Source of the DNA: Naasia sp. SYSU D00057
GTDB taxonomy: Bacteria > Actinomycetota > Actinomycetes > Actinomycetales > Microbacteriaceae
Reading direction: 5' to 3'
DNA: 64,000 nt
Assembly (NCBI RefSeq): GCF_017916505.1
Contig: NZ_JAFMSZ010000001.1
Location: 1,054,001-1,118,000, forward strand
Shown here: positions 1 to 8,129 of the stretch, in pieces
Position numbering within the stretch: position 1 is the stretch's first letter
How the letters are laid out: the number at the start of each line of letters is the position of its first letter
Program-made: the position numbers and the translations under genes
Notes under the pieces: model-generated
Seen by the model: the letters and a program-made list of their open reading frames with translations, nothing else
The model's database searches: none
Told to the model about the DNA's origin: nothing

Positions 1-279
1 CATCGCGGTGAACGAGCCACCGGGTGAGTTGATGTACATAACGATGTCGCGGTCGGGATCCTGGCTCTCGAGCACGAGCAGCTGGGCCATGATGTCGTCG
101 GCCGAGGCGTCGTCCACCTGCACGCCGAGGAACACGATGCGGTCCTCGAAGAGCTTGGCGTACGGGTCCTGGCGCTTGTAGCCGTAGGCGGTGCGCTCCT
201 CGAAGCTCGGGAGGATGTAACGCGCGCTCGGCGCCTCGCCCGATCCGAACGCGGTGCCACCGAAGTCGTAGTTCGTCAT
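1..279 (-). CDS. clpP2: ATP-dependent Clp protease proteolytic subunit ClpP2 (3' end outside window)
   Basis: This is the first 93 codons of a ClpP peptidase subunit; the gene runs off the left edge. The N-terminus reads [21 protein letters not shown], and the ClpP oxyanion-strand motif MYINSPGGS is visible just before the edge. The catalytic Ser, His and Asp lie beyond the window. It is the second ClpP in tandem with clpP1, 34 bases downstream on the same strand. Actinobacterial ClpP1 and ClpP2 form mixed double-ring complexes with ClpX or ClpC that degrade unfolded or tagged cytosolic proteins. The ClpP2 label rests on gene order and on the longer N-terminus. Confidence 0.93.
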   Translation of the reverse strand, partial: MTNYDFGGTAFGSGEAPSARYILPSFEERTAYGYKRQDPYAKLFEDRIVFLGVQVDDASADDIMAQLLVLESQDPDRDIVMYINSPGGSFTAM

Positions 280-313
280 GTCGTCTTTCGTCTCTTCCGT
301 TCGCTCGGTGGAA

Positions 314-919
314 CTACAGCTCGCCCTTGGAGGCGGGCTCGAGGGTGCCGCCGCCGCCGGTGACGTCGCTCGCGGACTCGCGGATGTGGTCCACGAAGCC
401 GTACTCGAGGGCCTCCTCGGCGCTGAACCAGCGGTCGCGGTCACCGTCGGCGTTGATCTGCTCGACGCTCTTGCCGGTCTGGTTCGCCGTGATCTCGGCG
501 AGGCGGCGCTTCATGTCGAGGATGAGCTGCGCCTGGGTCTGGATGTCGCTGGCCGTGCCGCCGAAGCCGCCGTGGGGCTGGTGCAGCAGGACGCGCGCGT
601 TCGGCGTGATGTAGCGCTTGCCCTTGGTGCCCGCGGTGAGGAGCAGCTGCCCCATGGAGGCGGCCATGCCGATGCCGACCGTCACGATGTCGTTCGGCAC
701 GAACTGCATCGTGTCGTAGATCGCCATGCCTGCCGTGATCGAGCCGCCGGGCGAGTTGATGTAGAGGTAGATGTCCTTCTCGGGGTCCTCCGCGGCAAGG
801 AGCAGCAGCTTCGCGGCGATCTCGTTCGCGTTCTCGTCGCGCACCTCGGAACCGAGCCAGATGATGCGGTCCCTCAGCAGTCGGTCGAAAACGTTCGGCG
901 CCATTACTGGATCAGCCAT
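314..919 (-). CDS. clpP1: ATP-dependent Clp protease proteolytic subunit ClpP1
   Basis: A full-length 201-residue ClpP peptidase. The serine-protease triad is visible as Ser88 in GMAASMGQ, His113 in LLHQPHGG and Asp162 in DRDRWF, at the same spacing as in E. coli ClpP. The INSPGGS oxyanion strand lies at residues 54-60. It would assemble with ClpP2 (next gene, same strand) into the barrel fed by a Clp ATPase. In actinobacteria tig usually sits directly upstream; here an ArsR/SRPBCC pair on the other strand lies between them. The start ATG at 919 matches the usual ClpP N-terminus. Confidence 0.97.
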   Translation of the reverse strand: MADPVMAPNVFDRLLRDRIIWLGSEVRDENANEIAAKLLLLAAEDPEKDIYLYINSPGGSITAGMAIYDTMQFVPNDIVTVGIGMAASMGQLLLTAGTKGKRYITPNARVLLHQPHGGFGGTASDIQTQAQLILDMKRRLAEITANQTGKSVEQINADGDRDRWFSAEEALEYGFVDHIRESASDVTGGGGTLEPASKGEL

Positions 920-1019
920 CGGGAATTGCTCCGTTCTGTGGGAAGTGCCTCGAATCTATCGAAGGGGTCGGACGCGATCCGGCCTGTTCGCCGTCGGCAG
1001 AGAGCGTGGCGCACGGCTC

Positions 1020-1048
1020 TTGACCGCTTCCCCGCCCGGGTCTATCGT
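1020..1048 (+). promoter_or_regulatory. Promoter of the ArsR/SRPBCC cassette
   Basis: TTGACC at 1020-1025 and TATCGT at 1043-1048 are separated by exactly 17 bases, a good housekeeping-sigma match. The predicted transcription start near 1055 falls next to the inverted repeat at 1058-1073, so a repressor bound there would block transcription. Not experimentally supported. Confidence 0.5.
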
Positions 1049-1057
1049 TCCTCGTAT

Positions 1058-1073
1058 TCAACCGATTGGTTGA
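1058..1073. promoter_or_regulatory. Probable ArsR operator (inverted repeat)
   Basis: The repeat TCAACC-gatt-GGTTGA has perfect 6-bp arms and a 4-bp spacer. It lies between the predicted promoter and the Shine-Dalgarno AAAGGAG (1077-1083) of the ArsR gene. Winged-helix ArsR dimers bind such palindromes and usually repress their own operon, so autoregulation is the likely role. This is inference from position and symmetry. Confidence 0.55.
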
Positions 1074-1088
1074 TCAAAGGAGAGGTTG

Positions 1089-1460
1089 ATGACAGCGCTG
1101 ACGGAGGACCGGCTCGACACGGCGTTCCTCGCCCTGGCCGACCCGACCCGGCGGTCCCTGCTCGCCCGGCTGTCCGTCGGCGACGCGACCGTCGGCGAGC
1201 TGGCCGCACCGTTCGCGATGTCGGTCCAGGCCGTGTCGAAGCACCTCACCGTGCTCGAGCAGGCGGGGCTCATCACCCGCCGGCGGGAGGCGCAGCGCCG
1301 GCCCTGCAGTCTCAACCGCGAGGCCATCGGACCGCTCGTCGACTGGCTCGACGCGTTCCGCCGCCGCACCGAGGAGAAGTTCGCTCGGCTCGACGAGGTC
1401 CTCGCCCGCGACCTCTCCCCCACGACACCGTCCCCCGCCCACCCCGACAGAGAGGAATGA
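1089..1460 (+). CDS. ArsR-family winged-helix repressor
   Basis: A 123-residue winged-helix protein. The N-terminus has the family signature LADPTRRSLLARL; the recognition region is AMSVQAVSKHLTVLEQAGLI, followed by a basic wing RRREAQRRP. There are no metal-binding cysteine pairs, so it belongs to the metal-independent group that is commonly paired with a SRPBCC protein. The ATG at 1089 is preceded by AAAGGAG at good spacing; a TTG at 1086 is also in frame. The SRPBCC gene starts 4 bases after the stop, so the two form an operon. The likely target is the operator at 1058-1073. Confidence 0.9.
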   Translation: MTALTEDRLDTAFLALADPTRRSLLARLSVGDATVGELAAPFAMSVQAVSKHLTVLEQAGLITRRREAQRRPCSLNREAIGPLVDWLDAFRRRTEEKFARLDEVLARDLSPTTPSPAHPDREE

Positions 1461-1464
1461 AGTC

Positions 1465-1947
1465 ATGGCATCCACCGACACGACGACCATCGTCGCGCCC
1501 GACTCCCTGCCCGTCATCGAGATCACCCGAGACTTCCGCGCGCCGATCGCCCAGGTGTTCCGCGCGTTCAGCGACCCGGAGCTGATCCCGCAGTGGCTCG
1601 GCCCCCGCGAATACGAGTTCGTGGTCGACCACCTGGACGTGCGCAGCGGCGGGTCCTACCGCTACGTCCACCGCGACCGGGACGGCAACGAGTTCGCCTT
1701 CCGCGGCTGCTACCACACGGTGGAGGCGCCGACGACGGCGATCCAGACCTTCGAGTTCGAGGGCTTCCCGGGCGAGGTGTCGCTCGAGTTCATGCACCTC
1801 GAGAGCACCGGCGAGGACGTGACCCGCGGCCACTTCACGAGCCACTACCGCTCGCTCGAGGCCCGCAACGGGCTCATCGCAAGCGGGATGGAGCGCGGTC
1901 TCCGCGACTCGCACCAGCGCCTCGACGAGCTCCTCACCCGCATGTGA
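1465..1947 (+). CDS. SRPBCC / AHSA1-type START-like domain protein
   Basis: A 160-residue single-domain protein of the Aha1-C-terminal-like SRPBCC superfamily. These fold into a helix-grip cavity that binds hydrophobic ligands. Family features seen are the opening strand EITRDFRAPIAQVFRAFSDP, the PQWLGP segment and the C-terminal helix ending RDSHQRLDELL. It is co-transcribed with the ArsR gene 4 bases upstream. Such pairs are widespread, but the ligand and the purpose are generally unknown. It ends at a strong hairpin shared with the convergent tig gene. Confidence 0.88.
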   Translation: MASTDTTTIVAPDSLPVIEITRDFRAPIAQVFRAFSDPELIPQWLGPREYEFVVDHLDVRSGGSYRYVHRDRDGNEFAFRGCYHTVEAPTTAIQTFEFEGFPGEVSLEFMHLESTGEDVTRGHFTSHYRSLEARNGLIASGMERGLRDSHQRLDELLTRM

Positions 1948-1957
1948 CGAGCGCGAA

Positions 1958-2003
1958 CGACAGAGCGGGCCGGCCCGGTCACCCGGATCGGCCCGCTCTG
2001 TCG
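1958..2003. terminator. Bidirectional hairpin terminator between the SRPBCC gene and tig
   Basis: The arms CGACAGAGCGGGCC (1958-1971) and GGCCCGCTCTGTCG (1990-2003) pair perfectly over 14 bp. The hairpin sits between the convergent genes ending at 1947 and 2018. No U-tract follows on either side, as is common in GC-rich actinobacteria. Confidence 0.75.
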
Positions 2004-2017
2004 CGTTCAGGCGAGGC

Positions 2018-3376
2018 TCAGTGGTTGTGGCCCTCGTGGTCGTTCGCGTCGCCCAGAGCATCGGTCGCCGCCGAGACGTCGAAGCCGTCCTCGTCGTCCG
2101 CCTTGGCGGCGAAGTCGGAGAGGTCGACCTCCTTGCCGTTGCTGTCGACGACCTTCGCCTTGCCGAGCACGACGGCGAGGGCCTTCGAGCGGGTCACCTC
2201 GGCGATGACGCCCGGGAGCTGACCGTTCTGCTGCAGCACCTCGGCGAACTCCTGCGGCTGCATGCCGTACTGCTGGGAGGCCTGGATGACGTAGTTGGTG
2301 AGCTCGCCCTGGCCGACGCGCACCTGCTCCTTCTCGGCGATCGCGTCGAGAAGCAGCTGCGAGCGGAAGGTCTTCTCGCTCGACTCGGTGACCTCGGCGC
2401 GGTGCGTGTCGTCCTCGAGGCGGTTCTCCTGCTCGAGGTGGCGGTGCACCTCGTCCTCGATGAGCTTCGCGGGGACCGGGATCTCGACCTTCTCGAGCAG
2501 CGCGTCGACGAGCTTGTTGCGCGCCTCGGTGGCCTGGCCGAACGTCTTCGAGCGGGCGACCTGCTCGCGCAGCTGCTCCTTCAGCTCGTCGAGCGTGTCG
2601 AACTCGCTCGCCATCTGGGCGAAGTCGTCGTCGGCGTCGGGGAGCTCGCGCTCCTTGACGGCGAGCACCTTCACGGCGATCTCGGCGGTCTGGCCCTCGT
2701 GGTCGCCGCCGAGCAGCGTCGACTCGAAGGTGGTCTCCTCGCCGGCGCTGAGCGAGTCGAGCGCCTCGTCGATGCCCTCGATGAGCTCGCCGGAGCCGAG
2801 CTCGTAGGAGATCGCGTTGGCGGAGTCGACCTGGTTGCCGCCGATGGTGGCGGTGAGGTCGATCTGGGCGAAGTCACCCGTCTTGGCCGGACGGTCGACC
2901 GTGATGAGGGTGCCGAAGCGCTCGCGCAGGCGGTCCAGCTCGGCGTCGACCTCCTCGTCGGTCACCTCGGCGGCGTCCACCGTGACGGTGACGTCCTCGT
3001 ACTCGGGGAGCTCGAACTCGGGCCGGACGTCGACCTCGATCGTCAGCTCCAGGTCACCGGAGTAGTCCTGCAGCTCGGGCAGCTTCGTCACGTCCGCCTC
3101 GGGGCGGCCGAGCGGGCGCAGGTCGTTGTCGGCGAGCGCCTGACGGTAGAACCCGTCCATGCCCTCGTTGATGGCGTGCTCGATGACCGCGCCCTTGCCG
3201 ACGCGCTGGTCGATGATGGGCGGCGGAACCTTGCCCTTGCGGAAGCCGGGGATGTTGATCTGCTCGGCGATGTGCTTGTACGCGTGCTCGATGCTCGGCT
3301 TCAGGTCCTCAGGGGGAACGGAGATCTCGAGCTTGACGCGCGTGGGGCTCAGCTTCTCGACGACGGACTTGACCAT
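2018..3376 (-). CDS. tig: Trigger factor (ribosome-associated chaperone and prolyl isomerase)
   Basis: A 452-residue trigger factor. The ribosome-binding N-terminal domain starts [20 protein letters not shown] and contains the signature [12 protein letters not shown] that contacts ribosomal protein L23. An FKBP-type isomerase domain follows around residues 160-245, then a long helical C-terminal chaperone domain. The acidic, His-ending tail [10 protein letters not shown] is typical of actinobacteria. It holds nascent chains at the ribosome exit tunnel. The start at 3376 gives the canonical N-terminus; the reading frame stays open upstream through the tRNA-Pro gene, but that part is not protein. 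Confidence 0.97.
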   Translation of the reverse strand: MVKSVVEKLSPTRVKLEISVPPEDLKPSIEHAYKHIAEQINIPGFRKGKVPPPIIDQRVGKGAVIEHAINEGMDGFYRQALADNDLRPLGRPEADVTKLPELQDYSGDLELTIEVDVRPEFELPEYEDVTVTVDAAEVTDEEVDAELDRLRERFGTLITVDRPAKTGDFAQIDLTATIGGNQVDSANAISYELGSGELIEGIDEALDSLSAGEETTFESTLLGGDHEGQTAEIAVKVLAVKERELPDADDDFAQMASEFDTLDELKEQLREQVARSKTFGQATEARNKLVDALLEKVEIPVPAKLIEDEVHRHLEQENRLEDDTHRAEVTESSEKTFRSQLLLDAIAEKEQVRVGQGELTNYVIQASQQYGMQPQEFAEVLQQNGQLPGVIAEVTRSKALAVVLGKAKVVDSNGKEVDLSDFAAKADDEDGFDVSAATDALGDANDHEGHNH

Positions 3377-3422
3377 GTCTGTTTCGGTTTCCTGATCTGT
3401 GAATGAGTCTTGGGGAAGCTCG

Positions 3423-3499
3423 TGGTCGGGGCGACAGGATTTGAACCTGCGGCCTCCCGCTCCCAAAGCGGGCGCTCTACCAAGCTGAGCTACGCCCCG
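3423..3499 (-). tRNA. tRNA-Pro (anticodon TGG)
   Basis: The reverse strand folds as a full cloverleaf. The acceptor arms CGGGGCG and CGCCCCG pair over 7 bp, the anticodon stem CCCGC/GCGGG carries loop TTTGGGA with anticodon TGG, and the T loop is TTCAAAT. The CCA end is encoded (3423-3425). It lies just upstream of tig on the same strand, an arrangement common in this group. Confidence 0.96.
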
Positions 3500-3669
3500 G
3501 TCGTGGCGACCGCTGTGGCCGGGGGTTCGGAGCGTGCCCCGAAAAATGGCCTCGTCGAGTCTAGCGGGTCGATTCGCGAGGGTCCTGAGTGGGGGCAATG
3601 CCGCCAGCCCCTGGCGATCCGCAAGCGTGAGGGGGACAATGCCCGCAGGATCAACCCGCGGAGGTCGCC

Positions 3670-4362
3670 ATGACCGCATCGATCGTCTCACCGCCGTCCT
3701 ACCTGCCCACCCTGTCGGCCGGACGGCACCGCACTCCGAAGCGCGGCGCGTGCTTCATGGAGTACGCCTCCTTCCTCGCCGGTGAGCGCTGGAGTGATCA
3801 CCCCAGCTGCACTCATCCGGTGCTCGCCGCGATCGCCCGCGGCGTCAACGACCTGACGTCGGCGTCGACGCGCAACGAGCTGGCCGTCCACATCCCCCGG
3901 GTCATCGGGCTCCGGAGCGAGGATCCCGTCCTCGCCCTGCGGCTCGCTCTGCGCGCCGGGCTCTCCGCCCTGCCGGTGGCGAGCATGGAGCGCCAGCGGG
4001 CGCTCGCGGTGGGGGTCCGCCACATGCTCGTCGAGCTCGACCGCTACGGCGCCGGCGACGACGCGACCCGGCAGGAGGTCGCGGATGTGTTCGCGCTCGT
4101 GCCGGACGCCGACCGCTGGAGCTACCGCTTCTGCCTGGCGGTAGGTCACGCCGAGACCCGGTCGCCGCTGCGCAGCTGCGAGGCGATGGCCACCGTGTCG
4201 GTGCTGGGCATCGCGGAGGCGTGCGTGCCGGACACCGATGCGCGGCTGCGGAGGCTGCTCGAGGAGTCGATCGGCGAGGCCGAGCGCCACATCGGCACGG
4301 CGGCCTCGGTGACGCCCGCGCCTGAGCCGGCGGCGCGGATCCCGGAGCCGGCCCGCCGCTGA
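3670..4362 (+). CDS. Hypothetical protein of an actinobacterial family
   Basis: A 230-residue, mostly helical soluble protein of unknown function. The segment [16 protein letters not shown] near residue 30 looks like the conserved core start of a small family seen in related actinobacteria; this is recalled, not searched. No signal peptide, membrane segment or catalytic motif is evident, and the C-terminus is a Pro/Ala-rich tail. The ATG at 3670 has GAGG at 3661-3664; an internal ATG at residue 30 is a possible alternative. The AlkD-like gene starts 3 bases after the stop, so the two are probably co-transcribed. Confidence 0.75.
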   Translation: MTASIVSPPSYLPTLSAGRHRTPKRGACFMEYASFLAGERWSDHPSCTHPVLAAIARGVNDLTSASTRNELAVHIPRVIGLRSEDPVLALRLALRAGLSALPVASMERQRALAVGVRHMLVELDRYGAGDDATRQEVADVFALVPDADRWSYRFCLAVGHAETRSPLRSCEAMATVSVLGIAEACVPDTDARLRRLLEESIGEAERHIGTAASVTPAPEPAARIPEPARR

Positions 4363-4365
4363 CGA

Positions 4366-5124
4366 ATGGCGAGCAGCGCGGAGGACGTGCAGAGCGCCCT
4401 CCGGGAGCGGGCGCGCCCGGAGGACGCCGTGTTCCTCGCGCGCTTCTTCCGGGCCGGGCCGGGCCAGTACGGCGAGGGCGACCGTTTCCTCGGCATCCGC
4501 GTGCCCGAGACGCGGAAGGTGGTCGGGAAGTTCCACGACCTCCCCCTTCAGGCGGTGCGGCGGCTGCTCGAGAGCCCGTTCCACGAGGACCGGCTCGCCG
4601 GGCTGCTGGTGCTCTTCGCCCGGTTCCGCCGCGCGTCCGCGCACCGGAGCCGGGACGACGCGGAGCGGCGGGAGCTGCACGAGTTCTACCTGGACGCCGT
4701 CCGGTCGGGCCGTGTCAACAACTGGGACCTCGTCGACACGTCCGCCGACACGCTCGTCGGGCAGTACCTGCTCGGCCACCCCTCCGACCTGCTGGAGCGC
4801 CTCGCCGACGGGAAGAGCCTCTGGGAGCGGCGGGTCGCGATGATTGCCACCTTCACGGCTCTCAAGGCCGGCGACGCGTCGCCGACCCTCGCGATCGCCG
4901 AGCGACTGCTGCCCGACCGCGAGGACCTCATCCAGAAGGCGGTCGGCTGGATGCTGCGCGAGGTCGGCAAGCGGGTGTCGCGGGAGGCGCTGACGCGGTT
5001 CCTCGACGAGGCTGCGCCGCGGATGGGCCGGACTGCTTTGTCCTACGCGACCGAGCACCTCGACGAGGCCGAGCGCGCCCGCTACCGGGCGATGCCGCGA
5101 GTCGCCGCCGAACGGATGCGTTAG
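4366..5124 (+). CDS. DNA alkylation repair protein (AlkD-like HEAT-repeat glycosylase)
   Basis: A 252-residue HEAT-like-repeat protein of the AlkC/AlkD superfamily. These remove bulky or positively charged alkylated purines without flipping the base out. The active-site signature NNWDLVDTSA supplies the tryptophan and aspartate equivalent to Trp109 and Asp113 of Bacillus AlkD. The segments GIRVPETRKVV at the start and VGWMLREVGKR near the end are typical family landmarks. Length is normal. It follows the hypothetical gene by 3 bases. A stress-induced promoter is not apparent. Confidence 0.93.
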   Translation: MASSAEDVQSALRERARPEDAVFLARFFRAGPGQYGEGDRFLGIRVPETRKVVGKFHDLPLQAVRRLLESPFHEDRLAGLLVLFARFRRASAHRSRDDAERRELHEFYLDAVRSGRVNNWDLVDTSADTLVGQYLLGHPSDLLERLADGKSLWERRVAMIATFTALKAGDASPTLAIAERLLPDREDLIQKAVGWMLREVGKRVSREALTRFLDEAAPRMGRTALSYATEHLDEAERARYRAMPRVAAERMR

Positions 5125-5159
5125 GCTGGTTCGCGCTGTCGCGGCTCGATCGCGCACGC

Positions 5160-5233
5160 GGGGCGGTAGCTCAATGGTAGAGCCTCAGTCTTCCAAACTG
5201 ATTACGCGGGTTCGATTCCCGTCCGCCCCTCCA
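5160..5233 (+). tRNA. tRNA-Gly (anticodon TCC)
   Basis: A complete cloverleaf. The acceptor stem GGGGCGG/CCGCCCC pairs over 7 bp, the anticodon loop is CTTCCAA (anticodon TCC), the T loop is TTCGATT, and CCA is encoded at 5231-5233. A TAGGCT box at 5122-5127, overlapping the stop of the previous gene, is a plausible -10. An antisense ORF on the other strand runs through most of this gene. Confidence 0.96.
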
Positions 5234-5503
5234 CACCGTCGGCAGAGCCGACAGGTCCGGCCCCGGAAAGACCTGGACCGAGATCGCCGGCGCCTGCGCG
5301 GCCGCCTGCGCCACCACGACCGCGGTGCCGGCCGCTTCGGTGAGGTTGTCGGCGCGCAGCGAGATGTGCGCGGCGAGGTATCCGCGCTCCGTGCGGATCA
5401 CCTCCGGCACGTACCCCGCGAGCTCGGCCCGCACCGCGTCGGCACGTCGCTCGTCCGGGTCCCGATCGAGCAGCTCGACCACGGCTCTGTAGGTCTCGAC
5501 CAT
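5171..5503 (-). CDS. Hypothetical ORF that runs antisense into tRNA-Gly; possibly a truncated gene
   Basis: A 110-codon ORF with ATG at 5503 and a plausible GGGAG ribosome site about 10 bases upstream. The first 90 residues look like real protein, with balanced composition and a repeated pattern of acidic helices and segments such as GYLAAHISLRADNLTEAAGT. The last 20 residues are the antisense of tRNA-Gly, and the stop codon lies in the D arm. The original 3' end may have been lost by a deletion next to the tRNA. It could also be a fortuitous ORF. I do not recognise a family. Confidence 0.4.
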   Translation of the reverse strand: MVETYRAVVELLDRDPDERRADAVRAELAGYVPEVIRTERGYLAAHISLRADNLTEAAGTAVVVAQAAAQAPAISVQVFPGPDLSALPTVWRGGRESNPRNQFGRLRLYH

Positions 5504-5692
5504 TCGCAGGCGCTCCCAATCGCAATCGCTTCGATCATCGTCACGGCTGGGAGGCGGTTCACACCCTAGGCAGTGGAGCAGGGCGGACGGAAGAGGCCAG
5601 TGGTCCCTCACCGGGCCGATTCCCCTCCGAACGCACTCACCCACCCATTCCCTGATCGGCATGGGATTCGATCCGGTGGAGCCGAGGTGTCT

Positions 5693-5723
5693 CGAGAGCA
5701 CCGGGGCTTTTACGCCCCCTCTC
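5693..5723. other. Hairpin in the gap before the riboswitch
   Basis: CGAGAG and GGGGC (5693-5707) face GCCCC and CTCTCG across a TTTTAC loop, forming a bulged stem. It lies in the 455-base gap between the ORF start at 5503 and the regulator start at 5959. It may be a weak terminator isolating the riboswitch transcript. Nothing else recognisable is in 5504-5770. Confidence 0.3.
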
Positions 5724-5773
5724 GGCGTCAGTCAAGCCCCTTCCGTCGTGTCTGCCTCGCCCATTCCGCACCC

Positions 5774-5802
5774 TTGTGACCCTTCCGAGGCAGGCGTAGC
5801 GT
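5774..5802 (+). promoter_or_regulatory. Candidate promoter for the riboswitch-TetR transcript
   Basis: TTGTGA (5774-5779) and TAGCGT (5797-5802) are 17 bases apart, giving a predicted start near 5809, about 60 bases before the riboswitch. Sequence match only. Confidence 0.35.
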
Positions 5803-5865
5803 GACGAGCCTCCGAGGGGATCGGTGGTCGCGACCCGGCTCAGATCCCCCCGAAGAATCCGACAT

Positions 5866-5948
5866 CACTCACCGAAACGGCAAACCCGGCGTGAGCCGGG
5901 GACGCAAAGCTACGGGACCTCCGCGGGAGGTTCGCCGGGCCACCGAAA
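5866..5948 (+). promoter_or_regulatory. Cyclic-di-GMP-I riboswitch (GEMM-I)
   Basis: The invariant GEMM-I core is present. GGCAAACC (5879-5886) is followed by a stem capped by a GTGA (GNRA) tetraloop (5885-5900), then GGGACGCAAAGC (5899-5910). The P3 hairpin ACCTCC-GCG-GGAGGT spans 5917-5931, and the 3' consensus GCCGGGCCACCGAA closes it. The base equivalent to Vc2 G20 (5879) is G, which favours c-di-GMP over cGAMP. The 3' strand of P3, GGGAGGT (5925-5931), can instead pair over 7 bp with ACCTCCC (5952-5958), which abuts the TTG start at 5959. This is a plausible expression platform acting on translation initiation. Direction of control is not certain. Confidence 0.9.
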
Positions 5949-5958
5949 GAGACCTCCC

Positions 5959-6678
5959 TTGCACAATCTGCGCGCACACATCCTCACCGCCGCATACCCC
6001 CTCTTCGCCGAGCGCGGGATCGATGACGTCACCGAGGAGGACATCCGTGAAGCGGCACACGTCAGTCAGCAGGAGCTGATCGCTGCCTTCCCGTCCAAGA
6101 GCGCGATCGCCGCGGCGTGCATGATCCAGCGGGAGCGCGAGTGGACCATCGCGGCCGCCGAGAAGGCCGCACGGGCCCGCGGCGCGACGCCGGAGGCGCG
6201 CCTGCTGTCGCTGTTCGACGTGCTCGAGGAGTGGTTCCAGCGCGACGACGAGGAGGGGAAGACGTTCCTCGACGCGCTCGTCAACCTCTCCCGCGACAGC
6301 CGGATCGGCCGCCCCGACGCGGAGCACCTTGCGAAGATCCGGGCGACCATCGCCGGGATGGCCCGCGAGGCCGGCCTGCGTGATCCGGACGCCTTCGCGC
6401 TGACCTTCCACGTGCTGATCAAGGGCTGCGTCCTCAGCGCTCTCGAGGGCGACACCATCGCCGGAGTCCGCGCCCGCGACATGGGCCGCGAGTTGATCGC
6501 GGGCCACCGGCGCGACGCCCTCGCCGCCGAGTCCGCGCTGCAGCCGGGGACCACCTGGTTCGGCGATCCGTCGTTCGACTTCGACGACGGTCTCCCCCGC
6601 GGCGCTGCGTCCTCGTCTGCCGCCGTGCTCGACTGGTACGACGACATCGAGCTCGGCCGGGAGCAGCAGGCCGACTGA
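5959..6678 (+). CDS. TetR/AcrR-family regulator under c-di-GMP riboswitch control
   Basis: A 239-residue protein. The N-terminal helix-turn-helix region reads LFAERGIDDVTEEDIREAA then HVSQQELIAAFPSKSAI, the TetR pattern with a weak F-x-S-K start of helix 4. An effector-binding helical domain follows to about residue 185, then an acidic tail rich in Asp, Glu and Ser. The frame is open through the riboswitch, but TTG 5959 places the start directly before the HTH. It is preceded by the purine run GAAAGAG (5945-5951). The downstream diguanylate cyclase operon is convergent, ending 36 bases away. Targets are unknown. Confidence 0.85.
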   Translation: MHNLRAHILTAAYPLFAERGIDDVTEEDIREAAHVSQQELIAAFPSKSAIAAACMIQREREWTIAAAEKAARARGATPEARLLSLFDVLEEWFQRDDEEGKTFLDALVNLSRDSRIGRPDAEHLAKIRATIAGMAREAGLRDPDAFALTFHVLIKGCVLSALEGDTIAGVRARDMGRELIAGHRRDALAAESALQPGTTWFGDPSFDFDDGLPRGAASSSAAVLDWYDDIELGREQQAD

Positions 6679-6714
6679 CCGCTCCGGCGACGCGCCCTGC
6701 GCCTCGCCGGCGGG

Positions 6715-8118
6715 CTACACGAGCTCCGCCGGCGACGGCTCGACGATACGGATCCCGTCCCTGCCCTCGCGCTTCGCGGCGTACATCGCGGCGTCCGCGG
6801 CGGCGACCAGACCGTCGGCGGACAGGAACTCCTCGCCCGACGGGTGCAGAGCGGCGACGCCGATGCTCGCGGTCACCCCGACGCCGGGCGGCATGTCCGC
6901 GAGAGGGGCGCGGACCGCCCCGGCGAGGCGCTCCGCGATCGCTCGCGCGGTGCGCGGGTTCGCTCCGCGGCAGATGACCATGAACTCGTCGCCGCCGTAC
7001 CGGCCGATGGTGTCGCTGCGCCGCACGACCTGCGACAGCCGCTGCGCCACCTCCGCGAGGACCCGGTCGCCGACGGCGTGGCCCAGCTCGTCGTTGATCG
7101 CCTTGAATCCGTCGAGGTCGACGAAGATGAGGGCGACCGCCCGTCGCTCAGCGCGGGCCTCCGCCAGCGCCTCAACCAGCCGCCCGCGCAGCAGGGCGCG
7201 GTTCGGCAGCCCGGTCAGCTCGTCCTGGAGCGCCAGTTCCCGCAGCGTCTCCTGCAGCGCGATGCGAGTCAGCGCCTGGCCCGCGAGCCGGCACAGGGAC
7301 GCCTGCAGGTCGAGCTCCTCCCGAGTGAGCTGCCGCGGCCGGCCGAAGAAGCAGGTGAGCACCCCCGCGGCCTTGCCCTCCTCCCGCACCAGCGTCGCGC
7401 TGAGCGCCTCGACGCGGGCGCGGCGCAGCGGAGCGGCGAGGTGCGGGAAGGAGGCCTCCACCTCGGCGGGATCGCTCAGGACCAGCTCGTCGTCCCCGCG
7501 GAGGACGCGGAGCTCCGGCCCGTCCCGGTCGAGCAGCGCGTCCGCGCCGAGCGGGTGGCTGCCGCCGGCGATCCCCAGCTCGCGGTTCTCGAGGAGCAGG
7601 ACGGCGCTCTGGGCGGCGTCGAACGCCCGCCCGGCGGCATCCGCGAGGGCGTCCGCCACCCCCTGCCTCGTCACCGTGTCGGCGAACGCGGTCGCGGCCG
7701 CCTGCAGCATCCGCACGCCCGACTCGGACCGCTCCGCCGCACGGCGGGCCTGCAGCAGCTCACGCTCGTAGTCGCGTCGCTGGGTCGCCTTCATCACCGC
7801 GATGTGCACGGGACCATCCGGGACCGCGGCGACAGCGTTCATCAGCACCGTCAGGGAGCCGCCGTCCGCGCGCCGCAGCTCGAGTGCGAGCTCGTGCACG
7901 CTGCCCTCGAGCCGCAGCACCGGCAGGAAGCGGGTCTCCACGAATAGCCGTCCCGCAGCGGTGAGCAGCGAGTCGAACCGCTGCCCCTCGACCTCGTCTC
8001 GGCGATGGCCCGTCCACGCGAGGAAGGTGCGGTTGGCGCGCTGGACGATTCCGCCGCCGTCGGTGAGCAGCAGGCCGCACGCGGCGTGCTCGTAGAGCTC
8101 CCCGGGATCAGCGGCCAT
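6715..8118 (-). CDS. Diguanylate cyclase with PAS, GAF and GGDEF domains
   Basis: A 467-residue soluble sensor. An N-terminal PAS domain spans about residues 5-110, followed by a short coiled coil (115-135), a GAF-like domain (about 140-290) and a GGDEF domain (about 298-460). The active site is an intact GGDEF at 375-379, with RRSD at 366-369 forming the RxxD inhibitory I-site exactly five residues upstream. It should convert two GTP to c-di-GMP and be product-inhibited. No EAL or HD-GYP domain is present. It follows the RsbQ-like hydrolase by 11 bases in one operon, which suggests that the hydrolase product or the hydrolase itself acts through the PAS domain. Confidence 0.95.
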   Translation of the reverse strand: MAADPGELYEHAACGLLLTDGGGIVQRANRTFLAWTGHRRDEVEGQRFDSLLTAAGRLFVETRFLPVLRLEGSVHELALELRRADGGSLTVLMNAVAAVPDGPVHIAVMKATQRRDYERELLQARRAAERSESGVRMLQAAATAFADTVTRQGVADALADAAGRAFDAAQSAVLLLENRELGIAGGSHPLGADALLDRDGPELRVLRGDDELVLSDPAEVEASFPHLAAPLRRARVEALSATLVREEGKAAGVLTCFFGRPRQLTREELDLQASLCRLAGQALTRIALQETLRELALQDELTGLPNRALLRGRLVEALAEARAERRAVALIFVDLDGFKAINDELGHAVGDRVLAEVAQRLSQVVRRSDTIGRYGGDEFMVICRGANPRTARAIAERLAGAVRAPLADMPPGVGVTASIGVAALHPSGEEFLSADGLVAAADAAMYAAKREGRDGIRIVEPSPAELV

Positions 8119-8129
8119 GTCCGCGCTCC

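Noticed and set aside
3376-3691. Upstream extension of the trigger factor frame
   Set aside because: It reads through tRNA-Pro; the family N-terminus starts at 3376.
5160-5233. tRNA-Gly as an attachment site of an integrated element
   Set aside because: No integrase, no duplicated tRNA 3' end nearby and no phage genes.
5824-5958. N-terminal extension of the TetR-type protein through the riboswitch
   Set aside because: The segment is the structured c-di-GMP aptamer, and the helix-turn-helix begins right after TTG 5959.
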